Positions 45,101-57,100 of a stretch of DNA of 64,000 nucleotides are shown piece by piece. How positions within the stretch are numbered: the first letter of the stretch is position 1; each line of letters starts with the position of its first letter. The stretch is from Okapia johnstoni (taxonomy: Eukaryota > Chordata > Mammalia > Artiodactyla > Giraffidae): contig CM044317.1 of the NCBI GenBank assembly GCA_024291935.2, positions 63,230,730-63,294,729 on the forward strand, given 5' to 3'. The notes beneath the pieces are model-generated. The model saw only the letters and a list, made by a program, of their open reading frames with translations. It ran no database searches and was not told where the DNA came from. The position numbers were made by a program, and so were the translations under genes.

Positions 45101-48100
45101 AAGCCAGTAGAGGAACAACTTAATCTGATCCATAAATGATCTTGAGTTAAGAATAATACAGCAACACAAACTATCACTCAGTAATAAGACTAGGCATCCT
45201 TTCTTAGGAAGCTAATAAAGGAAGTGTTCAAGTAAAAGAGAATAATCCAAAAACAAGAAAGACATGGAATCCAGGAAAAAATCCAGGATCCAATTCAACA
45301 GAGTGAAGAAATGCAACATGATTAGAGCTATGGAAAGGATCTAGAAGCAAACAATCCGGACTAGAGAAGAGGACAATCAGCTTTAAGAAAAATGTCTCCA
45401 GGAATAAGGAATACCTCAGATTACATAAATGGAGTTTCTGCAAAAGCTTGACCATGATGCAGTCAAACAGTAAAAGGGAAAAGGTAAGGCAATTCTTAAG
45501 GAAAACTTTAAAAAGCTTTTCAGGAAGGATATAAAATCATTAGTGAATAATTACATAGTTATGACTCTAACTTAACAAAAATTGAGATTTAACCGTATTA
45601 TAAAAAGTGAGGAGAAACAGGTGGGAGATATAAGGAGAATGCAACAGACAATGTCTAAAGCTGACAAACCAAGAAAAAGCCATGAAAGCATATTATTTAA
45701 AAACAATGAAAGTGACAGCCGTCTCTAAGAAATAAGACTTGAGAATAGAGAAGAGCAAGAAACAGGGTATGTGTGGTTGGTTTTCATTATAAGTCTTTCA
45801 TTTTATTAATGCTACTTAACTTTTATTTTTTAACTATCCCTTTGATAAACAACACAAGCAACAAAAACTTCCTAGATATGACAATAACATTAACTTGGGA
45901 TTTTAGGTACATACTTTATCCTTAGGGAGGTGAGAAGGGTATATATTTCACATGCTCCAATCCAGGCCTTTGTTCCCTGTAACCGGTTATTAAGCTGAGA
46001 GGCACCCTGGGGATCAAAACCTTCCTTCCATGCATCCTCAATCATAGACTGAATTTTTGGAATGCAAGGAACTGATATACCTAAAATTATACAAAGCAAA
46101 TATGTAATATGACAGTTACTAAAGTACTGAATAATATTTAGCAGTACATCATATATTCTACAAGAACCTTTGGTTTTCAAGACAGTTATTTCTGACATCT
46201 ACTATATCATTTTCTCTTCCTACAATCAGAATGAAAATTTTGAATGTAAATATCCACTAAAATACATCTTTATTAAAGCTATTAATTTTAATATGCATAT
46301 TACATAGTAATTCATTCCACATCATATGTACTTTATTAGATGGTAAATTCAGAGTCTGTATTTCACATACCTTTCAAGCTATCATCATAAGCAGCATTTT
46401 GCAATAATGATGAAAGCAGCATTTGGAAATTTCTGTAACCACAACCCCAACCTTTATCACCAAAAGATGAATGAAAGTGGTCCACTCCTGTAGAAAGCCA
46501 CACACGCCTCACATCTGTGGCAGCATTCTGATAATACCTATAAAGTGCTTCCATAATTCCTAAAGTGGAAAAGGGATTTAGAAGGTTTAGAAGGGTATCA
46601 CCTTTCTATGGCTGTCTCATACATTTCCAGTATCAATCTCTTTCTCAAGGGCACATGTAAATCCTGCCAATTCCATCTTCTACCTTTTTACTGACACAGT
46701 CTTAGTTATTGTCCTGCTTGTTTTACACAATGCAAGGCTCCTAACACTACCATATTACTTATTATGCTGAATTGAAATCGCTTGCCTTTTTCACTTCTTC
46801 ATCTGCAGGGCCTAGCACATAAAAGTACACTGCTGAATGAATGTTCTTCTTATCTTTCCATTTTATTGTACATTCTGCTGGATATCATTCCCTCTGAAGC
46901 TCAGTTCTAATCAATTTGTTCCCAATTTAAAAACTTCATTATGGTTTATCACAGTGAGTTGATTTTTATGTGATATAATTACTTCCAGTTGGCATAAAAA
47001 AATACCAAGATCTACATGAAGGAATTGTTTTTATGTGTATGTGTGTATATATATATATAATTTTTTTAACTTTTTATTTTATATTGACGCATAGTTGATT
47101 AACATTAACAATGTGATAATTTCAGGTATACAGCAAAGTGATTCAGTTATACATAATTCTGTTCTTCTTCAAATTCTTTTTCTCATTACGATTATTATAT
47201 AATATTGAACAGAGTTCCCTGTGCTATACAGTAGGTCCTTGCAGGTTATCCATTTTAAGGGTATAAATATTTAAAGACAATATAAAGGGATATGTTTATG
47301 ATATCAAAGATGGAGGAATTTCTTAAACAAGACACTTAAGACACAAGTAAAGGGAAAGATTGAGAAATCTGATTACATTCAAATTTAAAATTCTGCCTAA
47401 TTAAAGACAGCATATACAAAATTTGGGCTTCCCTGATAGCTCAGTTGGTAAAGAATCTGCCTGCAGTGCAGGAGACCCCAGTTCAATTCCTGGGTTGGGA
47501 AGATCCTCTGGAGAAGGGATAGGCTACCCAATCCAGTATTCTTAGGCTTCCCTTGTAGTTCAGCTGGTAAAGAATCTGCCTGCAATGTGGGAGACCTGGG
47601 TTCAAGGCAAATTATAGATTTGAAGAAGAAAACTGCTCCTCATATAATCAATGAAGAATTAATATCTTGAATACTTAATGGACTTCCAAAAATCAATAAG
47701 AAAAAAAGACAAACAACCCAACAGAGACGAGAAAAGGGACTAGGTTATTTACAGAAGAAACGAACTCAGGAGTCATCAGAGAAATACAATTAAGAGGTGT
47801 ATCTTACCATTAAATGGCAAAAACTTAAGAGTCACAATATAAAGTGTGAGTCAAAACACACTGACCTAATGTAGGTTACAACCATTCTAGAAAACAACTT
47901 CATAATACTCTTAACGAAATTAATTATGCAAATGCCCTTTAACCTAGTATTTCTAGTCTGGATGTTAGAGAAACTCTTGAGGAAGAAACCTGTTCATAAT
48001 TTTTAAGAATAAAACACTGGAAACAATGTAAGTCATACAAGCAAATTCTATTCAGCAAAGTGAAAGAAGCACAGTTGTAAGAATCAACATATTTAAGCAA

Positions 48101-51100
48101 ATCCAATCAGAGCATACATATTGTACACCAACTTACACATAGTTTAAAATATAAAAAATTATATATTATTATGGAAACTTACATACAAGGTAAAATTACT
48201 AAAACATTTATGAGGCTGATAAATACCAAATTCGGGATAATGATTCCCTTTGTGGAGGAGGAGAAATTAGAAATCAAAGAAGGGTACACAAGGGGTTTAA
48301 AATACATATAAAAGGTTTTACAGCTTAAAAACATTAAGTTTCATAAAAATTGGGTGGCAGGAATAAAGCTGTTTCCATATAATCTTTTTAAACTATACTA
48401 ACAGATATGTTTTTTAAAAATGTGGAAAATACCAGGAAAAAATACATTCTTTGGAACAAGGCAGATCTGATTGTGAATATCAACTGGGCCAATAACTAGC
48501 TACGCAACCTCACCTTGTGCTAATTTGCTTCAGTCATGTCTGATTCTTTGCAACCTTATGGACTTTAGCCCTCCAGGCTCCTCTGTCCATGGGATTTACC
48601 AGGCAAGAATACTGGAGTGGGTTGCCATGCCCTTCTCCAGGGGATCTTCCCAACCCAGGGACTGAAACTGTGTCTCTTATGTCTCCTGCATTGGAAGGCA
48701 GGTTCTTTACCACTAGCACCACCTGGGAAGCCCAACCTTACCTTAGGAAAGTAATTTAACCTCTCTAAGTCACAATTTCCTCATTCAGAAAAATCTAATA
48801 CACAAGATTTTTCTTTTGAGAGTTACATGATACAATACATATAAAGGTCTTAGTGTCTAAAACTATACTGAACAATACGGCAGAAACTATTTGCATATGG
48901 TTATCTGAACACCTGAAATGTGGCTTGTCCAAACTCAGATGTTCTGCAAACTAAAATACACACTGGATTTTAAAGAATGTACAAAGATTGCAAAACACTG
49001 CTTGATAATTTTTAATACTGATTACACATTGAAATATATTTTGGACATACTGGAAAAATATTAAAATTAATTTCACCTAGTCTTTTTTTATTTTTCTAAT
49101 GTGACTATTGGAAATTTAAAATTATTTATGTGGCTCACTTACATTCTACTAGACAGCAATTGTCTGGAAAATAGTAAGCTCTCAATAAAAACTATTCTCA
49201 AAGGTCTGTTTTCAAATGTCAAGTAAATTGATACAAGATAAAAGTGAATCATTTACTATAAAAATAAAAGTTCAGGAGTTTTAAAACAACACACAAAAAA
49301 ATTATTTGACACATGGTCTCACCTAAAACTATTTAAACTGTGGGTTGTGAAAATCAAGCACAATTCAAATAATCCTATTACTTCAGTGATGTATGCAATA
49401 TTAAAACCATGATTTGGATGTTTAAATACTCACCAGACGTTTTTGTTTTTCCATCGTCAATACCAATAGCTAGTGATTCCATCATATCAGCTTTTCTTCT
49501 ATGAAATTCAGATGGATGCATTCTTCCCCTATTTACTTCTATCTCCATATTTCGTAGCTGCTGTTGTTTGTACCCTCCAGAATTATCTAAACCATATTGT
49601 CTCTATTGAACATAAAAACAAATGACTTAATTTTTATGTCCCTTTACATCAATGACGCGAGAAATTTACCACTATTTTATATATCTGGAAATATATTTTG
49701 AAACATTCTGGTTTATAGACTTCTATATGAGTCAACTTGTAGATTTTTATGAAAAATAATCACACAACAAAAAAAGCCCCTGAGTTAATAACAGCCTTTC
49801 TCTACAAACAACAATCATGGCAAGAGATTTGTTTCTCTTGAAGTAGGGAAAGTAGAGAATCCAATCTTTCTACTAGTGGTAATGTGAAAAGCAGATGAAT
49901 TCTGACCATATTGCTGATTTTTTTCAAGACAACCTGCCAAAGAACCTGTACTTGTTACTTGGTTCCTAGGCTAGCCTAAAAAGGCCTACTTAATCCACAA
50001 TTCACTCAGGTATTCACTCTATGCAGTAAATGAACTATGTTTTTGCACACTGACAGAAAACTTAAAATAATATGTTAAAAACAGACCCTACAAAAATATT
50101 TCTGAGATCTAAACAACTAACCTGCAAAGGTACATAATAAACTTATACCCCCTTAAACACTGAAAACTTTTTTATTGATAATATAAGGTAGAGAAGATAC
50201 CGGAAAAGTCAACTTTTTTTCTCCTCTGAATCTTGGCAGGAAAATAATTATGCAAATAGATGAACCACAGATGAGAAAAATAGCCTAAATTAGATATTCT
50301 AAAGAAAGAATAGCCATGTGCAAGAAATCAGAGGAAAAAAAGTTAGTGGTCAAACAAGCTCAGGAAGATTATGATATGTACAATGCATATTAGTATATTA
50401 AAGGCTTTAAGAAGACATCAGGTACACAAACCTGTTTAATTGAACATTTTCTTTTTTTTTTTTTCAGATTTTAAATTAGTTTATTTTCTATTTTTTAACT
50501 TTACAATATTGTATTTGTTTTGCCATACATTGACATGAATCCACCATGGGTGTACATGTTTTCTATTCATTCATAAACCCTTTTTATTCACACATTATCC
50601 TATAAGCGAATAGAAAAAGAACATTTAAAATCTATGAGAATTATTAGCAAATGACTACATAGTCTACAGCAAGTTAGGACTGAAAAGAGTAGAAAAAGCT
50701 GTTAAGATTTTATGCATTAAAAATATAAAAGAAGCTACCAGTTTAGTTCAGTAGATACTACCATTCACCTAAGATCATCTCAAACTTCATAAAAAAGCAT
50801 TTTCCATTAAAAATGTTTGTTTCTAAATTCCTGAACTGCAGTCAGTAAAAGAATTTAAGACTCAGGAGACATTAATTCTAAGTTTCTGTTTTAAGTATTT
50901 ATACAAACATTTAAAATTCTGAGTCTCAATTTCTTAGTTTTCTCCATTAACAGGTTTAAAAGTAGGCTTCACCATTTAATATTGCCCAATATTGAACAAG
51001 TTAAGCTACATAAGCACTCTTTGCTTCCATTTCTTCATCTGCTGTTCAAAAAAAGCATCTAAAATAACTTCATGGAGTATGGAAGACTGTAAGATACTTC

Positions 51101-54100
51101 ACATCAGGGTCCCCAACCCCAGGGCCACAGACCGGTACCAGTTTGTGACCTGTTAGGAACCAGGCCGTACAGCCAGAGATGAACAGTAGGTGAGTGAGCA
51201 AAGTTTCATCTGTATTTACAGCTACTCCCCATCACTTGCATTACTGTCTGAAACTTTTGTCAGATCATCAGCAGCATAATAAACATAATGCATTTGAATC
51301 AACCTGAACCCCCTACAACCAACCTAGATAGCATATTAAAAAGCAGAGACATTACTTTGCCAACAAAGGTCCGTCTAGTCAAGGCTATGGTTTTTCCAGT
51401 GGTCATGTGTGGATGTGAGAGTTGGATGGTGAAAACAGCTGAGCGCCGAAGAATTGATGCTTTTGAACTGTGGTGTTGGAGAAGACTCTTGAGAGTCCCT
51501 TGGACTGCACGGAGATCCAACCAGTCCATCCTAAAGGAGATCAGTCCTGGGTTCATTGGAAGGACTGATGTTGAAGCTGAAACTCCAATACTTTGGCCAC
51601 CTCATGCGAAGAGCTGACTCATTTGAAAAGACCCTGATGCTGGGAAAGACTGAGGGCAGGAGGAGAAGGGGACGACAGAGGATGAGATGGCTGGATGGCA
51701 TCACTGACTCGATGGACATGAGTTTGGGTGGACTCCAGGAGTTGGTGATGGACAGGGAGGCCTGGCGTGCTGTGATTCATGGGGTCACAAAGAGTCGGAC
51801 ACGACTGACAGGCTGAACTGAACTGAACTGAACACCCTGCCACTCCAGGTCCATGAAAAATCTGTCTTGGTCCCTGGTGCCAAAAAAGTTGGGGACTGCT
51901 TTATAAGAAGTGTTTACCCCAGTATGTAAACGCATACTTATGAATGGCGGTTGTCATGAACTGTAAAAAATACTTTGTATTATAATAAAGACAAAAATAA
52001 TAGGCTGAAGTCTTAACAGCATATTTGAAAAATAACAACTCTAACTAAACCAAAATAATATAATTAGTATTAATTTTTGTACCTGCAGCTTCTGAAATTC
52101 TTCCATTTCTTGTCTTGATTCTTCAGATCTCCTCTTTCTGTCTTCTTCTTGTTGAAGCCGTTGAGCCAACTCTAGATCTCTAGAACACTGGACTCTATAC
52201 ACACCTATTATATATTTTTAAGGTTTAGAATAAAATACTGAAATCAAGGCTCACTTATATGTTAGTACATATTTTTTAAATGGAGTAAAGGCTATTATCT
52301 TGCCGTTTATTCATGACTATGATGTCATAGAAACACTGAGTATAAATCCAGAAGAACTTAAACTGCCTCTGTAAGGGTACAACCTCCACTTAAATCACTC
52401 ATATTCACTGAGGGTTTAGGCTGTGACAAACACTTCTCATTAATTATCTCATTTTGATCTTCATAACAGTTAGGAAGTTAAATATTATTACCTATTGAAG
52501 AAACCAGAACTTAAGAGAAATTAAGTAGCACCCTGGAGTTGTGCCCCTCATTAATACATATAAGGCAGATTAGTTTTTAAGAGAAATACTTGGTGGGGAG
52601 AGAGGGAGTGGAAATAATTAAGAGAATAAAAAAACAAGTGAGCAAAATACAGATATTAGATCATAACCTAATGTCTGACCTCAGGCAAATAGTATCACTT
52701 GCCCATTTTGCTCTCTATCCAGTGTCCTACACATCCATTAGTCAGTGCTCTCTGGCTAGCATCTCCTTGACCTCCCAATTTGATGGTTTAATTATGTATC
52801 TGAATATTCTTTCTTTCCCTTCAAATCTCTCAGCCTCTGATACCTCTTCCTAATTGGTCCCCACTTCTACTGGTGGAAATACACAATCCAAAACTGATTT
52901 TTAGCATACTTATGAGGCTATCTACAGTGATTCACTCAGACCACATCTTTCTCTCATTACTCACTATGGAGGCTTACAGAATAACTCATGTACCCATACA
53001 AAGCTTGGGTTTCCCTGGTGGCTCAGGGGTAAAGAATCTGCCTGAAATGCAGACCTGAGTTCAATCCCGGAGTTGGGAAGATCCCCTGGAGGAGGGCATG
53101 GCAACCCACTCTAGTACCCTTGCCTAGAGAATACCATGGACAGAGGAGCCTGGTGGGTTTTAGTCCATAGGGTCACACAGAGTTGGACAGGACTGAAGTG
53201 ACTCAGTAGCAGCAGCAGCATACAAAGCTTATCATCAACAAAGAATTATCAGAAACTCAACTTCAGAGTTATTCTTCCACAGTAATTAGTAAAGAACCAA
53301 CACAGTAAACAACTGTTCATCTTTACTCCAGCAATTCTCATCTTGGTATTAGGCTGAGTGATCAGGTAATGCTGTCCATGGACATCACTAACTGGTACTA
53401 GGATCGCTGATAATGAATACTAGAAACCTCTGCATTAATAGGAGATATCTGTGTACCTTAAGAAACTGATATCCAGTAGAACACAACTGGTTTCTCTCTT
53501 GGTCTACTTTATATTTTGTTTCAATGGAATTGTGAAACTCATATAGGATCTTTCCACTTCTAAGGCACCATCATGATTACTTAATCAATGCCACTAGCAA
53601 AAAGGGTAGGGAAACAGAAGAAAACTTTAGAATCTCTTATAAAACTAGTCAGTGGTAATAAAGAAGCTAGAAGAGTAGTTGAAAATGTCCTTGAAAAACT
53701 TTGAAGTCACATACTTCACATTCTTTTTAAAATTACATGTGCCATATGGCAGCTTCTGAGTTCATAAACAATTTTTACTGATAAAATGTTAAATTTAGTT
53801 ACTTCCCAGCTGCTGAAAGAATGGCCTCAACTTTTAAATCAAAAAGATGTTAAAAATGGTACAATATTTCATTATCTTCTGATGTTCTGTGTCAAAACCC
53901 TGGATGCACACCCCTAATTCAATTGTTGGTCACAATAGTTAATCCTTTACAATCTTTTCTGTGAAAAATCTTTGACAAGTTGAAGCTGTATTAAAATTTT
54001 TTTAAGGGACAGATTTATTTTTAACCAGTGTGTTTTCTTCCCCTCTATAACACTAATCTAAAAAGTAGATAATGTCCTAGGAAGTGGAAATTAAATCATA

Positions 54101-57100
54101 ACATCCTTATCTTTAAACATATAGTCATACCTTGTCCAAAGTTGCTTTCTTCCAAGTGCAAGTCAACATGTTCCTGCAGAATATGGTAGTTTGTACAGAT
54201 GAGCCCACACATAGGGCAGTCATAGAGTAGTTGATTACAGTCTGTATTAGAGATATAATTTAGTTGGTTTTATTTTTAAAATCTTTAGATTTTTCACATC
54301 AAGTCAAAGACTGTCTACTACTCACTAACTTTATTAAGCAAAAGCTCTTTGTAGTTGGATTTAAAGCAATTTTCTACTTCTAGATGAAAGACTGAGCATA
54401 AGCACAAACCTCTTATCACTACAGTGAAAGAAAATATTAATAATAAGTATTCAGCTCTGTAGTCAAAATAAGAAAAGTAGAAAGGAAAATCAAATGGTAA
54501 GTAGTGGTCAGTCTAGATATGGATTTTGGGGGCTGGATTCTCAGTACCCTCCAAACTAAGTGGTGATATGCAGAATTCAAGCATTCAGCATAAAGCTGGA
54601 CACTGGGATCAAATGCCCTAGTTGGGAGCATAAGATCAAAGAGCTGGATCCATTAACCAGCACTGCAGACAGACAGGTACAACTTGCCCAAGAGAGAAAT
54701 GGTACCTCTGTAAGACCAAGACCTAGCTGATACTGGGTACAGAAGATGTTATTAGAAAATTACAAATTAAAATAAAACAGCACTATATATATGTTAGAAT
54801 GACCAAAATCTGGATAGTGAAAATCTGTATGATCAAAACTCTGGTTTTTCCTAGTCATGTATGGTTGTGCAAGTTGGACCGTAAAGAAAGCTGAGCACTG
54901 AGGAATTGATGCTTTTGAACTATGGTGCTGGAGAAGACTTCTGAGGGTCCCTTGGACAGCAAGGAGATCAAACCAGTTAATCCTAAAGGAAATCAACCCT
55001 GAATATACATTGGAAGGACTGATGCTGAAGCTGAAGCTCCAATACTTTGGCCACCTGATACGAAAAGCCAATACTTTGGAAAAGACCTTGATGCTGGAAA
55101 AGACTGAGGACAAGAGGAGGAGCAGGTGACAAAGAATGAGATGGTTGGATGGCATCACTGACTCAATGGACAGGAGTTTGAGCAAACTCAGGGATATATC
55201 AAAGGACAGGGAAGCCTGCTGTGCCCCAGTTCATGGGGGTCATGAAGAGTTGGAGGTGACTTAGTGGCTGAACAACAACAACAAAATCATTGACAACACC
55301 AAATGCTGGCAAGGACATGAGCAACAGGAACTCTCATTCACTGCTGGTGGGAATGCAAAATGGTCCAATCACTTTGAAAAAGTTTGGCAATTTCTTATAA
55401 AACCAAACACACTATTACTACACAATCCAAAATCACGAATTCCCTCATGTTCACCAAAATGAATTGAAAACTTCTGTCCACACAAAAGCCAGTACAGTTT
55501 ATAGCAGCTTTATTCATAATTGCCAAAACTTGGAAGCAGCCAAAGGGACCTTCAGTAGGTGAACAGATAAACTGTGGAACATCCAAAAGAATATTATTCA
55601 ATGTAAAAAAAAAAAAAGCTATTAAGCCATAAAAAGACATGGAGGAATCTTAAATGCACATTGCTAAGTGAAATAAACCAATATGAAAAAGCTACATGGC
55701 ATATAATTCCAATCATATGACACTCTGGAAAAGGTAAAAATATGGAAACAGTAAAAAGATCAATGGTAGCCAGTGGCCACAGGGAGGGAAGGATGAACAG
55801 ATGGAGCACAGGGGATTTTCAGGGCAGTGAAGCTATTCTGTATGATACTAAATACTAAATGGTGGGTTCATGTCATCATACATTTGTCAAAACCTGTGTA
55901 CATCACCAAGAGTGAACCCTAATATAAACATGGACTTTGGGTGACATTAACATCAATGTAGATTCACTGACTTTGACAAATGTATCACTTGGTATGGGCT
56001 GTTGAATGGTGGAGGAGGTATGAGGATATAGGGACAGGGGGTACTTGGTTATTCCCTGTACTTTCTACTCAGTTTTACTGTGAACCTGAAACTTTCCTAA
56101 AAAATAGCATTTATTAAAATTCAAAGAATGAATATATGCTCTCTCTTTAACCTTTCATAAAAATTATTCAAATGAATCAGACTTAAATGTAAAATTCAAA
56201 ACTTCTAGAAGATAACATGGGAAAGGTGACCTTGGGTTTGGCAGAGTTTTGATACAACACCAAAAGCACAACCCATGAAAGAAGAAATCAAATAAGGCAA
56301 ACTTCATTAAAAGTTAAAACTTCTGATCTGTGAAAGACACTGTTAAGAGAATGAAAAGACCAGGAGAAAATATCTGTGAAATATTTGCCAAAAAATATTT
56401 GCAAAATCCAATAAAGGACTTGCATCCACAATATATAAATTATTCTTAAAACTCAACAGTATCAAAGAGACACATGATTCTAAATGTGTATGCACCAACA
56501 ACCGAGTTTCACAATACATGAAACAAGTCCTGATAGAGCCTAAAGGAAAAACAGACAGATATAATGGGATATACAGATATATATAGATCATAATTGGGAA
56601 CTTTAACCTCCTCCCCAAAACTGGTAGAACTGCTAGATAGGAAATCACTAAGGACATGGAAGATCTGAACACAATCAAACAACACACTCTAACTGACAAA
56701 TATAGAACACTTGATCCAACAACAGCAGAATACACATTTTTTTCCTCAAATGTCTAAAGAACATGTGAACATGTGCTAAGACAGACCATATCCCGTATCT
56801 TAGGCCATAAAACAAGTTTCAACAACTTCAACAAATTCGAAAGAACTTAAATCATAAAAGTTCGCTCTCTGGTCAAAAAAGAATCAAAGTAGAACTCAGT
56901 AACAGAAAATCAGAATCCCAGACAATCCCGATGCCACTGGCCTGGTGGTAATAAAAGAATACCCTCTGGAAACTAGTCTTCCCTGTGGCTTAGATGGTGA
57001 AGAATCTGCCTGCAATGCAAGAGACCCAGGTTCCATCCCTGGGTTGGAAAGATCTCCTGGAGAAGGAAATGGTAACCCACTCCAGTATTCTTGCCTGGAG

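Larger units (their letters stand above)
46560..49433 (-). other. ZUP1 intron 5
   Basis: 2.9 kb: MIR-like end near 46800, L1 3'UTR antisense (about 47060-47270), old L1 (about 47280-48390) with a nested Bov-tA, and a further Bov-tA (48518-48734). Confidence 0.8.
49603..52082 (-). other. ZUP1 intron 4
   Basis: 2.5 kb with a short ruminant L1 end (50450-50570), and an hAT-like element split by a BovB (51105-51905). The stretch 49603-50449 holds nothing I recognise. Confidence 0.8.
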
